The notes below the pieces were generated by a model. That model was not told the origin of the DNA and made no database searches. It saw nothing but the letters and a program-made list of their open reading frames with translations. 64,000 bases of DNA from Collimonas antrihumi (GTDB taxonomy: Bacteria > Pseudomonadota > Gammaproteobacteria > Burkholderiales > Burkholderiaceae_D). The first letter of the stretch is position 1; each line of letters begins with the position of its first letter. Both the position numbers and the translations under genes were made by a program. The stretch spans positions 1 to 64,000 of the forward strand of contig NZ_JAGQED010000015.1 in assembly GCF_018304965.1 (NCBI RefSeq), read 5' to 3'. Below, one piece after another: positions 36,890 through 45,541 of the stretch.

Positions 36890-39820
36890 GTGCAATCTAC
36901 TCAAGAAATTTCCGTTAAATCATCAGCCGACGTCGCTGGTGTTCCGCCATCAACCGGTAGCGGCTCTCCCGTCAAGGTTTCCAGCAGTTTCGGCGATTAC
37001 CGCATCATCCGCCGCAACGGCGCCGTGGTCGGCTTTGAACCATCCAAGATCTCGATCGCTGTCACCAAGGCATTCCTCGCAGTCAATGGCGGCCAGGGTG
37101 CTGCATCGGCACGGGTACGCGAACTGGTCGAGCAATTGACTTCCAACGTCGTCGCCGCATTGGTGCGCCGGCAGCCGAATGGCGGCACGTTCCATATTGA
37201 AGACATCCAGGACCAGGTTGAACTGTCCCTGATGCGCTCCGGCGAGCATGACGTGGCACGTGCCTACGTGCTGTATCGCGCCAAGCGCATGGAAGAGCGT
37301 TCGCAACAACAGAGCGGCGCCAAGGCAACCGTAGCCGGCACCGAATTGTTTGTGACCGAAGATGGCCAACGCCGCGTGTTGGACATGAACCAGGTGCGTG
37401 ACCTGATTACCGCTGCCTGTATCGGTCTGGAAAAGCACGTCGACGCTGAAGCCATCCTGGCCGAGACCGTCAAGAACCTTTACGACGGCGTGCCGGTCGA
37501 AGAACTGCACAAATCGGCGATTCTGGCAGCCCGTGCGCTGATGGAAAAAGACCCTGCCTACAGCACGGTCACCGCGCGTCTGCTGATGCACACAATCCGC
37601 AAGGAAGTATTCGGCAAAGAAGTGGCGCAAGCTGATGCACCAGCGGAATATCTCGAATATTTCCCGAAATTTATCAAAAAGGGTATTGAATCCGATCTGC
37701 TGGATAGCAAGCTGGCGCAGTTCGACCTGAAAGCACTGGGCGAAGCATTGAAGCCGGAGCGCGACCTGCAATTCGGTTACCTCGGCCTGCAAACTTTGTA
37801 CGACCGTTATTTCCTGCACGTCCGCGATATCCGCATCGAAATGCCGCAAGCGTTTTACATGCGGGTAGCGATGGGCCTGGCGCTGAATGAAGTCAACCGC
37901 GAAGCACGCGCAATCGAGTTTTACAACCTGTTGTCCAGCTTCGATTTCATGAGCTCGACACCGACCCTGTTCAATTCGGGCACACTGCGCTCGCAACTGT
38001 CGTCTTGCTATCTGACCACCGTTGCCGACGATCTCGACGGCATCTACGAAGCCATCAAGGAAAACGCCTTGCTGGCCAAATATGCCGGTGGCCTGGGTAA
38101 CGACTGGACCCCGGTGCGTTCGCTGGGCGCCCATATCAAGGGCACCAACGGCAAATCGCAAGGCGTGGTGCCGTTCCTGAAAGTGGTCAACGACACTGCT
38201 GTGGCAGTCAACCAGGGCGGCAAACGCAAGGGCGCGGTATGTGCCTACCTGGAAACCTGGCACATGGATATCGAAGAATTCCTCGACCTGCGCAAGAACA
38301 CCGGCGACGATCGCCGCCGCACCCACGACATGAACACAGCCAACTGGATTCCAGACCTGTTCATGAAGCGCGTCATGGAAAAGGGCGAGTGGACCCTGTT
38401 CTCGCCAAGCGATGCGCCGGACCTGCACGACAAGGTCGGCAAGGCCTTCGAGGAAGCCTACACCGGCTACGAAGCCAAGGCTGCCCGTGGCGAACTGCGC
38501 CTGTTCAAGAAGATCCAGGCGCTCGATTTGTGGCGCAAGATGCTGTCGATGCTGTTCGAAACCGGCCATCCATGGATTACCTTCAAGGATCCATGCAACA
38601 TCCGTTCGCCGCAGCAGCACGTTGGCATGGTCCACAGCTCGAACCTGTGCACCGAGATCACGCTGAACACCAACGAATCCGAGATCGCCGTATGTAACCT
38701 GGGTTCGGTCAACCTGCCGGCGCACATGAAAGACGGCAAGCTGGACCACGCCAAATTGCAGAAAACCATCAATACTGCAATGCGCATGCTGGATAATGTG
38801 ATCGATATTAACTATTATGCAGTGAAGAAGGCGCGTGATTCCAATCTGCGGCATCGTCCGGTTGGTCTCGGTATCATGGGTTTCCAGGATTGCCTGCACA
38901 TGATGCGCGTACCTTATGCCTCGCAAGCAGCGGTTGAATTTGCCGACAATTCGATGGAAGCGGTTTGCTACCACGCTTATTGGGCTTCGACCGAACTGGC
39001 GGAAGAACGCGGCCGTTACAGCAGCTATCGCGGTTCCTTGTGGGATCGTGGCATCCTGCCGCAAGATTCCGTGAAACTGCTGGCTGAAGAGCGTGGCGGC
39101 TATCTCGAAGTCGACATGTCGGAAGCGCTGGACTGGACCGAGTTGCGTGCCCGCATCAAGGAATTCGGCATGCGCAACTCGAATTGCGTAGCGATTGCAC
39201 CGACCGCCACCATCTCCAACATCATCGGCGTATCGGCTTGTATCGAACCGACTTACCAGAACCTGTACGTGAAATCGAATCTGTCCGGCGAATTCACTGA
39301 AATCAATGAATACCTGGTGCGCGACTTGAAAGCCCGTGGTTTGTGGGATGAAGTGATGATCTCCGACCTCAAGTACTTCGACGGCAGCCTGGCCAAGATC
39401 GATCGCATTCCGCAAGATCTGCGCGAGATTTACGCCACTGCATTTGAAGTTGAACCGTCCTGGCTGGTGGAAGCGGCGTCGCGTCGTCAGAAATGGATCG
39501 ACCAGGCGCAATCGCTGAATATCTATATGGCAGGTGCATCGGGTAAAAAGCTCGACGAAACCTACAAGCTGGCATGGTTGCGCGGTCTCAAGACCACTTA
39601 TTACCTGCGCACCATTGGCGCAACGCATACTGAAAAATCGACCTCCAAAACCGGCGCGTTGAATGCGGTTTCGGTAGATGGCGGCGCCAGCGGCGGTGCG
39701 GCAGCGACTTACGGTACAGGTACAGCTGCTGTTGCAGCTGCGCCACAAGAACTGGATGGGCCGGCGTGCACCATGCGTCCTGGCGATCCTGGGTTCGAAG
39801 AGTGCGAAGCTTGCCAGTAA
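36890..39820 (+). CDS. nrdA: class Ia ribonucleotide reductase, alpha subunit NrdA
   Basis: NrdA reduces ribonucleoside diphosphates to the deoxy forms. It starts with GTG, with GGGAGG six bases upstream, and is 976 residues, longer than the 761 of E. coli. The extra N-terminus holds one clear ATP-cone (about 30-125, RNGAVVGFEPSKISIAVTKA) and a second cone-like region (about 145-240). The catalytic barrel shows SSCYLTTVADDLDGIY, NLCTE at 585-589 and AVCNLGSVNLP. The C-terminal thiol shuttle ends FEECEACQ. NrdB follows after 83 bases that include a REP element. Confidence 0.97.
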   Translation: MQSTQEISVKSSADVAGVPPSTGSGSPVKVSSSFGDYRIIRRNGAVVGFEPSKISIAVTKAFLAVNGGQGAASARVRELVEQLTSNVVAALVRRQPNGGTFHIEDIQDQVELSLMRSGEHDVARAYVLYRAKRMEERSQQQSGAKATVAGTELFVTEDGQRRVLDMNQVRDLITAACIGLEKHVDAEAILAETVKNLYDGVPVEELHKSAILAARALMEKDPAYSTVTARLLMHTIRKEVFGKEVAQADAPAEYLEYFPKFIKKGIESDLLDSKLAQFDLKALGEALKPERDLQFGYLGLQTLYDRYFLHVRDIRIEMPQAFYMRVAMGLALNEVNREARAIEFYNLLSSFDFMSSTPTLFNSGTLRSQLSSCYLTTVADDLDGIYEAIKENALLAKYAGGLGNDWTPVRSLGAHIKGTNGKSQGVVPFLKVVNDTAVAVNQGGKRKGAVCAYLETWHMDIEEFLDLRKNTGDDRRRTHDMNTANWIPDLFMKRVMEKGEWTLFSPSDAPDLHDKVGKAFEEAYTGYEAKAARGELRLFKKIQALDLWRKMLSMLFETGHPWITFKDPCNIRSPQQHVGMVHSSNLCTEITLNTNESEIAVCNLGSVNLPAHMKDGKLDHAKLQKTINTAMRMLDNVIDINYYAVKKARDSNLRHRPVGLGIMGFQDCLHMMRVPYASQAAVEFADNSMEAVCYHAYWASTELAEERGRYSSYRGSLWDRGILPQDSVKLLAEERGGYLEVDMSEALDWTELRARIKEFGMRNSNCVAIAPTATISNIIGVSACIEPTYQNLYVKSNLSGEFTEINEYLVRDLKARGLWDEVMISDLKYFDGSLAKIDRIPQDLREIYATAFEVEPSWLVEAASRRQKWIDQAQSLNIYMAGASGKKLDETYKLAWLRGLKTTYYLRTIGATHTEKSTSKTGALNAVSVDGGASGGAAATYGTGTAAVAAAPQELDGPACTMRPGDPGFEECEACQ

Positions 39821-39855
39821 AGCTGTTCAGGTAAAACGAAACAATTGCAAAGAAA

Positions 39856-39883
39856 GTAGGGTGGGCACAGGCGCCTACCCTAC
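39856..39883. repeat. REP element between nrdA and nrdB
   Basis: GTAGGGTGGGCAC pairs with GCCTACCCTAC through an 11-bp stem with one mismatch. It is a short single-hairpin member of the GTAGGGTGGGC family and lies inside the presumed nrdAB transcript. Confidence 0.82.
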
Positions 39884-39903
39884 GAAAGATAAAGGAATAA
39901 AGC

Positions 39904-41085
39904 ATGCTCTCCTGGGATGAAGAAAAAAGTTCGGCCCCCGCTCCTCGCACCTCGCCTATGCCGGCGCCAGCGGCATTTGCACCTTCAGCACGTCCGCAAA
40001 TGTCCGATACTGCATTCGATCCGGCATTGATGGGGCAATCGGCGACAGCACCGGCAGTCGACGTGACGCACCGCGTCAATGCTGCGGACAAACGCATCAT
40101 CAACGGCCATACCGACGTCAATCAACTGGTTCCATTCAAGTACAAATGGGCCTGGGACAAGTACCTGGCCGGCTGCGCCAACCACTGGATGCCGCAGGAA
40201 ATCAACATGCAGCGCGATATCGAGCTGTGGAAGAACCCGAACGGATTGACGGATGATGAACGTCGCCTGGTCAAGCGCAACCTGGGATTTTTCGTTACCG
40301 CCGACTCGCTCGCCGCCAACAATATCGTGCTTGGCACGTATCGCCATATCACTGCGCCGGAATGCCGCCAGTATTTGCTGCGCCAGGCTTTCGAAGAAGC
40401 AATCCACACCCACGCCTATCAATACATCGTGGAATCGCTCGGTCTGGACGAGGCCGAAATCTTCAACGCCTATCACGAAGTCAAATCGATCCGCGATAAA
40501 GACGAGTTCCTGATCCCCTTCATCAATACGCTGACCGATCCTGAATTCAAGACCGGCACTACTGAAAACGATCAGAAATTGTTGCGCTCCCTGATCGTGT
40601 TCGCCTGCATCATGGAAGGACTTTTCTTCTACGTCGGCTTCACGCAGATCCTTGCGCTAGGCCGTCAAAACAAGATGATGGGTGCGGCGGAACAGTATCA
40701 ATACATTCTGCGCGATGAGTCGATGCACTGTAATTTCGGGATCGATTTGATCAACACAATCAAGATGGAAAATCCGCATTTGTGGACGCCGGAATTCCGT
40801 GATGAGATTAAAGCGTTGTTTTTAAGCGCAGTAGAGTTGGAATATCGCTACGCAGAGGATACAATGCCGCGTGGAGTGCTCGGTTTGAATGCGCCAATGT
40901 TCAAAGGTTATTTGCGGTTCATCGCAAATCGCCGCGCGCAACAAATCGGACTGGACCCGATGTTCCCTCAGGAAGAAAATCCCTTCCCCTGGATGAGCGA
41001 GATGATCGATCTGAAAAAAGAACGCAACTTTTTTGAGACTCGTGTAATCGAATATCAAACCGGCGGTGCACTGAACTGGGAATAA
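39904..41085 (+). CDS. nrdB: class Ia ribonucleotide reductase, beta subunit NrdB
   Basis: NrdB carries the diiron-tyrosyl radical needed by NrdA. The 393-residue protein has a flexible N-terminal extension of about 60 residues, then the ferritin-like core. Metal and radical residues are recognisable in [31 protein letters not shown] (Glu, His and the likely radical Tyr) and [17 protein letters not shown] (Glu, His). The C-terminus (TGGALNWE) resembles the NrdA-binding tail. It is followed by a two-hairpin terminator region. Confidence 0.96.
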   Translation: MLSWDEEKSSAPAPRTSPMPAPAAFAPSARPQMSDTAFDPALMGQSATAPAVDVTHRVNAADKRIINGHTDVNQLVPFKYKWAWDKYLAGCANHWMPQEINMQRDIELWKNPNGLTDDERRLVKRNLGFFVTADSLAANNIVLGTYRHITAPECRQYLLRQAFEEAIHTHAYQYIVESLGLDEAEIFNAYHEVKSIRDKDEFLIPFINTLTDPEFKTGTTENDQKLLRSLIVFACIMEGLFFYVGFTQILALGRQNKMMGAAEQYQYILRDESMHCNFGIDLINTIKMENPHLWTPEFRDEIKALFLSAVELEYRYAEDTMPRGVLGLNAPMFKGYLRFIANRRAQQIGLDPMFPQEENPFPWMSEMIDLKKERNFFETRVIEYQTGGALNWE

Positions 41086-41234
41086 AGGCTTCAGATCTCG
41101 GACAAGAATAACGAGGTGGATGGAAGAGGTTGCTGGAGACCTGCAGCGCTTAATACTATAAAAAAGTCTGCAAACTGAAAGGTGATTTCCAAACTTAATG
41201 AACAGCCAAAGACAGAAACGTACTTATCTGTTGT

Positions 41235-41273
41235 CGCCGCTTACCCCGATTCAATCGGGTTTGGCGGCGTTTT
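41235..41273 (+). terminator. terminator after nrdB
   Basis: An outer CGCCGC/GCGGCG stem and an inner CCCGAT/ATCGGG stem run into TTTTC. It starts about 150 bases after the nrdB stop. Confidence 0.85.
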
Positions 41274-41311
41274 CTTTGGAAAAAACTAAACGTTTTTGTA
41301 ACAGAATTCCG

Positions 41312-41339
41312 ACGCCGGCCTAGCCGCTGGCGTTTTTTT
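41312..41339 (+). terminator. second terminator-like hairpin
   Basis: An 8-bp stem ACGCCGGC/GCTGGCGT with one G-T pair and a six-base loop, followed by seven Ts. It lies 40 bases after the first, so a short transcript between them or read-through control is possible. Confidence 0.75.
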
Positions 41340-41601
41340 GGCCAAGGATCGCAGCCGACAGATGGCGCGAAACTCGAAATTCGAGACTCTTCCCCGGTCC
41401 TGGAAACCGGGAAAAGACCTTAGCCGATTATGGCTGAAGTGCTGCATCAATGAGGGGATGGAGCAGTTCAGCTGGTGCCGAATTCATTAGCGCAAGCAGA
41501 GTTGATTGCGCCGATGAATAATCCGCCGTTCCCATCGCGATGGGTTCGTCGGGTTTCCAACTTGGAGCTTGATTTTTTCCATCACGTGAAGGAGAAACAA
41601 A
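41340..41601. other. upstream region of the H1-like gene
   Basis: About 260 bases between the second terminator and the H1-like gene. It contains a CCCCGGTCC/GGAAACCGGG hairpin near 41393-41412 and should hold the promoter. No gene or RNA family was recognised. Confidence 0.4.
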
Positions 41602-42375
41602 ATGGCAACAGCAACAAAGAAACCCGCAGCGAAGAAACCCGCTGTGAAGAAAGCAGCACCGGCCAAGAAGCCAGTAGCTAAAGCAGCAGCAAAACCGGCA
41701 GCTAAGAAACCAGCTGCCAAGAAAGCTGTAGCGGCTAAAAAGCCAGCAGCTAAAGCAGCAGCTAAACCTGCAGCTAAGAAGCCAGTTGCTAAGAAAGCTG
41801 TAGCGGCTAAGAAACCGGTAGCTAAGAAAGCAGCAGCTAAACCGGCAGCAGCCAAAAAGCCAGTAGCTAAGAAAGCTGTAGCAGCCAAAAAGCCAGTAGC
41901 TAAGAAAGCTGTAGCAGCCAAAAAGCCAGTGGCTAAGAAAGCTGTAGCCGCCAAAAAGCCGGTAGCTAAGAAAGCAGCAGCTAAACCTGCAGCTAAGCCA
42001 GCAGCCAAGAAGCCAGTTGCTAAGAAAGCTGTCGCGGCCAAAAAGCCGGTAGCTAAGAAAGCAGCGGCTAAACCTGCAGCTAAGGCAGCAGCTAAGCCAG
42101 CAGCGAAAAAGCCGGCAGCCAAAGCAGCAGCTAAACCAGCGGCAAAAAAGCCGGCAGTTAAGAAAGTCGCGGCTAAGCCAGCAGCAAAAAAGCCGGTAGC
42201 TAAGGCAGCAGCTAAACCTGCCGCCAAACCTGCAGCAGCTAAGCCAGCTGTTAAAAAAGCCGCAGCTAAACCTGCAGCCAAGAAACCAGTGGCAAAACCT
42301 GCAGCTGAGCCAGCAGTAAAGACAGTGCTCAACCCGGCAGCAGCTTGGCCGTTCCCAACTGGCACACGCCCGTAA
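41602..42375 (+). CDS. histone H1-like Lys/Ala/Pro-rich DNA-binding protein
   Basis: A 257-residue protein made almost entirely of KKPVAKKAVAA- and AAKPAAKKPA-type repeats, close to the C-terminal tail of eukaryotic histone H1. Similar proteins (for example BpH1 of Bordetella) bind DNA and vary in repeat number between strains. An AAGGAG site precedes the ATG. Only about the last 15 residues (LNPAAAWPFPTGTRP) depart from the repeat. The DNA is correspondingly repetitive, so copy number may differ between strains or assemblies. Confidence 0.9.
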   Translation: MATATKKPAAKKPAVKKAAPAKKPVAKAAAKPAAKKPAAKKAVAAKKPAAKAAAKPAAKKPVAKKAVAAKKPVAKKAAAKPAAAKKPVAKKAVAAKKPVAKKAVAAKKPVAKKAVAAKKPVAKKAAAKPAAKPAAKKPVAKKAVAAKKPVAKKAAAKPAAKAAAKPAAKKPAAKAAAKPAAKKPAVKKVAAKPAAKKPVAKAAAKPAAKPAAAKPAVKKAAAKPAAKKPVAKPAAEPAVKTVLNPAAAWPFPTGTRP

Positions 42376-42413
42376 TTAGCGTTTGTCAGCTTACCTGATT
42401 GAATTCAGGTATC

Positions 42414-42451
42414 ACCCGCTGTACAGCCTGGCGCTGTCCAGCGGGTTTTTA
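42414..42451 (+). terminator. terminator after the H1-like gene
   Basis: ACCCGCTG pairs with CAGCGGGT over a 17-base loop, followed by a T-run. It is 38 bases past the stop codon. Confidence 0.85.
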
Positions 42452-42648
42452 TTTGCCCACCCCACTTTCTTTCTGTTTTTACCGTTGTCTATCGGTAAGC
42501 CGTGAAGAACCTTTTCATTCGCCCACATCTCTGAATTACATCTTGCGCCAGAATTCGGGTAAGTTACTGGTTTGTTGGCGGGATCGGCCACCATCGGCCG
42601 ATGTGCGCAAGCCTGAGTCATTGCTTCATCTGGAAAGGAAAACACGTC

Positions 42649-43191
42649 GTGTTGCAGAATATTTTCACCTTGATTATCGAAACTATCGCCAGCGTCCTGG
42701 GCGGAGTCCTGTTGCTGCGATTCTGGATCCAGGCGGTCCGGGTGCGGCCGCCGCAACAGCTGGCGCAGTTCATCTTTACCCTGTCTGACTGGGCTGTGCG
42801 GCCAATGCGGCGCCTGTTGCCTGGGCTTGGCGGCTATGACTGGGCCAGCCTGATAGGCGCGGTGTTGGTGGCCGTCGTCTGCATCTTGCTGGAGCTTGGC
42901 GTCAGATCGGCATTGAGTGCCACATTGATTTTCAGCCTGTCGGCGCTGCTGTTTTTCCAATGGGTATTTTATGGGCTGATTGCGCTATTGATTATTGAAG
43001 CGATCTTCAGCTGGGTGAATCCGAACGCTCCCCTGGCGCCTTTCGTGCGAGCGCTGAATGAGCCGTTGTTGCGGCCTTTGCGCAGGATTATCCCGCTGAT
43101 CGGCAATATCGATCTGTCGCCGCTGGCAGCGTTGATATTGTTGAGAGTGGTGCATCAGCTGGTGAATTATCTGATCATGTCGCTGACGTGA
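42649..43191 (+). CDS. YggT family membrane protein
   Basis: An integral membrane protein with two copies of the YggT unit (LRFWIQ ... VRPMRRLLPGLGG and IEAIFSWVNPNAPLAP ... PLRRIIPLIGNIDLSPLAAL). The GTG at 42649 lies nine bases after AAAGGA; a TTG one codon later, giving MLQNIF, is also possible. The family is linked to osmotic or cation stress and to membrane protein placement, without a firm mechanism. It is followed after seven bases by yggU, the usual pairing. Confidence 0.88.
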   Translation: MLQNIFTLIIETIASVLGGVLLLRFWIQAVRVRPPQQLAQFIFTLSDWAVRPMRRLLPGLGGYDWASLIGAVLVAVVCILLELGVRSALSATLIFSLSALLFFQWVFYGLIALLIIEAIFSWVNPNAPLAPFVRALNEPLLRPLRRIIPLIGNIDLSPLAALILLRVVHQLVNYLIMSLT

Positions 43192-43198
43192 GTCGCAA

Positions 43199-43543
43199 AT
43201 GAGCGTTGCAGGCGCAGCACCCGCACAGGGTGCCAGATTGCATGCATGGTGCTCCGATATTGCCGGCGGCGTCAGGCTGGCGCTGCAGGTAACGCCCAAT
43301 GCCAGGAAAAGTCAGGTCATCGGCCCCCTGGAAGACGTGCTCAAAGTGCGTTTGCAGGCGCAACCCATAGAGGGCAAGGCAAATGAAGCGCTGATTCGCT
43401 ATCTGGCAGAACTGCTGGATGTGCCGCGCAGCAGGATCGCGATCACCCACGGCCATACCAATAAGCGGAAAATTGTCGAGGTGCATGGCGCGTCATTGAC
43501 GGCAGACGCTGTCATTCGCAGCTTGCTGGCTTTGGTTGCGTAA
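43199..43543 (+). CDS. DUF167 (YggU) family protein
   Basis: A 114-residue protein of the YggU fold. The core GVRLALQVTPNARKSQV, VRLQAQPIEGKANEALIRYLAELL and SRIAITHGHTNKRKIVEV is typical of the family. No function is assigned. It follows yggT closely. Confidence 0.88.
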   Translation: MSVAGAAPAQGARLHAWCSDIAGGVRLALQVTPNARKSQVIGPLEDVLKVRLQAQPIEGKANEALIRYLAELLDVPRSRIAITHGHTNKRKIVEVHGASLTADAVIRSLLALVA

Positions 43544-43551
43544 GCGAGGCA

Positions 43552-43588
43552 CAAAGAAAAACGGCTTCCGACGATAGGTCGGAAGCCG
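43552..43588 (-). terminator. terminator after bfr
   Basis: An 11-bp perfect stem CGGCTTCCGAC/GTCGGAAGCCG with a five-base loop. On the minus strand it is followed by GTTTTTCTTT, so it ends the iron operon. Confidence 0.88.
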
Positions 43589-43615
43589 CGAGCCTGGATC
43601 TGATGTCGATGCTGG

Positions 43616-44086
43616 TCAGGCGTCCATCTGGCTTTGCAGATAGTTCTGCAGCCCGACTTTGTCGATCAGGTCGAGCTGGGTTTCCAGCCAGTCGATATGT
43701 TCTTCGGTATCTTCGAGGATTTCCACGAAGAGTTCGCGCGATACATAATCACCGGCCTTTTCGCAAGCGGCGATACCTTCCTTGACGGTCTTTTGCGCGC
43801 CTTGCTCCAGCTTCAGGTCGCACTGCAGTATTTCCGGCGTCGATTCACCGATCATCAGCTTGTGCAATGCCTGCAGGTTCGGCAGGCCATTCAGCATCAG
43901 GATGCGGTCGATCAGCTTGTCGGCGTGTTTCATTTCGCCGATCGATTCTTCGTATTCCTTCTTGCCGAGCTTTTCCAGGCCCCAGTGCTTGTACATGCGG
44001 GCATGCAGGAAATACTGATTAATCGCCGTCAGTTCATTGGTCAACTGCGCGTTGAGCAGCGTGATGATTTGTTTTTCGCCTTGCAT
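43616..44086 (-). CDS. bfr: bacterioferritin
   Basis: Bacterioferritin stores iron in a 24-mer with haem at subunit interfaces. The 156-residue protein aligns without gaps to E. coli Bfr. Haem ligand Met52 and ferroxidase residues Glu18, Glu51, His54, Glu94 and His130 are present. Position 127, a glutamate ligand in E. coli, is threonine here, with glutamates at 128 and 129. It stands at the end of the hemP-bfd-tonB-exbBD block, about 205 bases after exbD, with a Fur-like site between. Confidence 0.95.
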   Translation of the reverse strand: MQGEKQIITLLNAQLTNELTAINQYFLHARMYKHWGLEKLGKKEYEESIGEMKHADKLIDRILMLNGLPNLQALHKLMIGESTPEILQCDLKLEQGAQKTVKEGIAACEKAGDYVSRELFVEILEDTEEHIDWLETQLDLIDKVGLQNYLQSQMDA

Positions 44087-44180
44087 GGGAACCTCGCTAT
44101 GTTAGGGATGCGGAGCGCGCAGCGATAAAATCGGGGAATTCTGGACTTTATGCTGGCTTCTCACGTGATCGGTATGCCGC

Positions 44181-44213
44181 TCAACCGACAATCAACCGGC
44201 AATCAACCGAAAT
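44181..44213. repeat. 11-bp tandem repeat upstream of bfr
   Basis: Units TCAACCGACAA, TCAACCGGCAA and TCAACCGAAAT follow one another between exbD and bfr. Confidence 0.75.
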
Positions 44214-44259
44214 CGCAGCCATGATAGCGCATGCCCCAGGCTTTTTCATCATCAGATAG

Positions 44260-44274
44260 CGCGAATCATTTTCA
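44260..44274 (-). promoter_or_regulatory. possible Fur box upstream of bfr
   Basis: The 15 bases CGCGAATCATTTTCA match the 7-1-7 Fur pattern TGATAATnATTATCA at about 10 of 14 positions on the minus strand (TGAAAATGATTCGCG). The place between exbD and bfr fits iron control of bfr. Confidence 0.45.
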
Positions 44275-44291
44275 TTGTGATTTGTGCATGC

Positions 44292-44711
44292 TTACTTGGC
44301 GTCGGGATCGGTAACGAAGCCGATTTTCCCGAGCCCGCCGGATTGGGCCGCTGCCATTACCTGAGCCACTTTTTCATATTGCACGGTACGCGCTGCGCGC
44401 AAATGCAGTTCAGGCTGCGGCTGCTTTTGAGCCGCAACGGCAATCCGCGAATTCAGTTCGTTACGATCGATTGCTTCTTCATTCCAGAACAGCTTGCCGT
44501 CGGCATCGATAGACAGATTGATGCTTTCCGGCTTGGTCTGGTCAGGCTGGTTGGTGGCGCGCGGTAAATCGATCTTGACCGCGTGATTCATCACCGGGAT
44601 GGTCATGATGAAGATGATCAACAGTACCAGCATGACGTCGACCAGCGGCGTGGTGTTGATCTCCGGATTGAAATCGTCGTCCGAATCGGACAGGGAACCC
44701 ATGCCCATCAT
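44292..44711 (-). CDS. exbD: biopolymer transport protein ExbD
   Basis: ExbD is part of the proton-driven ExbB-ExbD motor that energises TonB. The 139-residue protein has a cytoplasmic N-terminus (DDDFNPEINTTPLVDVMLVLLIIFIM) with the essential membrane aspartate in PLVDVMLVLL, one membrane helix and a periplasmic domain. It overlaps exbB by four bases (ATGA). Confidence 0.95.
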   Translation of the reverse strand: MMGMGSLSDSDDDFNPEINTTPLVDVMLVLLIIFIMTIPVMNHAVKIDLPRATNQPDQTKPESINLSIDADGKLFWNEEAIDRNELNSRIAVAAQKQPQPELHLRAARTVQYEKVAQVMAAAQSGGLGKIGFVTDPDAK

Positions 44712-45448
44712 GCACCTTTCACAGCGACCAGTCTGGCGCCATTGTTCGAACCGTGCGGATTGTCGGATTCGGTATTGCTGGAGCGGGAACCTGTAACAAA
44801 CAGCGCATGCAGGTCAAAGCCGAATTTGTTCAGCTTGGCGATGATGGTTTTATTGCCGCGCACCAGCGCGTTATAGCCGAAGGTAGCCGGGATCGCCACG
44901 GCCAGGCCGAGCGCGGTCATGATCAGCGCTTCGCCGACCGGTCCGGCGACCTTGTCGATACTGGCCTGGCCGGAGGTGCCGATCGATACCAGCGCATGAT
45001 AAATACCCCAGACCGTGCCAAACAAGCCGACAAACGGTGCGGTAGAGCCAACCGACGCCAGTACCGCCATGCCAGTCTGCAACTTGCCTGAGACTTCGTC
45101 TATCGCCTGGCGCAGTGACAAGGTGACCCAGTCGCTGACTGACAGCTGGTCGTGCAAATGTCCTTTGTGGGCGGCGTGATGGCGCATCGAGGAGACGCCG
45201 GCCTGAGCCACTTCGGCAAAGGGGTTTTCCGTGCCCAGCGTGGCAATTCCTTCCGGCAAGCTGGTGGTATCCCAGAACTGATGGCCTGCGGCATGCGCGG
45301 CACGTTGGAAACGCAGGATTTGCAAAGCCTTGGTCAGGATCACGTACCAGGATGCAATTGACATCGCCACCAGCAGCACGGCGACGCTTTTGATGACGAA
45401 ATCGCCCTGGCCCCAGAGCGCTTCCAATCCGTATGGACTTACTTCCAT
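44708..45448 (-). CDS. exbB: biopolymer transport protein ExbB (MotA/TolQ/ExbB family)
   Basis: A 246-residue inner-membrane proton-channel protein with three hydrophobic segments. The family signature is STAPFVGLFGTVWGIYHAL followed by VAGPVGEALIMTALGLAVAIPATFGYN (shown as two parts). It lies between tonB and exbD and works with both. A triple 14-bp tandem repeat separates it from tonB. Confidence 0.95.
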   Translation of the reverse strand: MEVSPYGLEALWGQGDFVIKSVAVLLVAMSIASWYVILTKALQILRFQRAAHAAGHQFWDTTSLPEGIATLGTENPFAEVAQAGVSSMRHHAAHKGHLHDQLSVSDWVTLSLRQAIDEVSGKLQTGMAVLASVGSTAPFVGLFGTVWGIYHALVSIGTSGQASIDKVAGPVGEALIMTALGLAVAIPATFGYNALVRGNKTIIAKLNKFGFDLHALFVTGSRSSNTESDNPHGSNNGARLVAVKGA

Positions 45449-45467
45449 GATGATTCCCCTTGTACTT

Positions 45468-45509
45468 TAGATGAACGGCTGTAGATGAACTGCTGTAGAT
45501 GGACTGCGG
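45468..45509. repeat. 14-bp tandem repeat between tonB and exbB
   Basis: Units TAGATGAACGGCTG, TAGATGAACTGCTG and TAGATGGACTGCGG lie end to end in the spacer upstream of exbB. Confidence 0.85.
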
Positions 45510-45541
45510 CTGCTCTGGCGCAACGCCAGAAGCGCCATTGA

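Noticed and set aside
36950-39748. 932-codon open frame antisense to nrdA
   Set aside because: It mirrors nrdA in the complementary frame, has no recognisable domain and a His/Arg/Val-rich composition typical of the antisense of a codon-biased gene.
41602-42375. CRISPR-like or satellite DNA
   Set aside because: The repeats are in-frame codons of the Lys/Ala/Pro-rich protein with no spacer structure. The antisense 292-codon frame is also a shadow.
42454-42464. Another GTAGGG-family REP copy
   Set aside because: GCCCACCCCAC resembles part of the repeat head but differs at the tetranucleotide and has no inverted partner.
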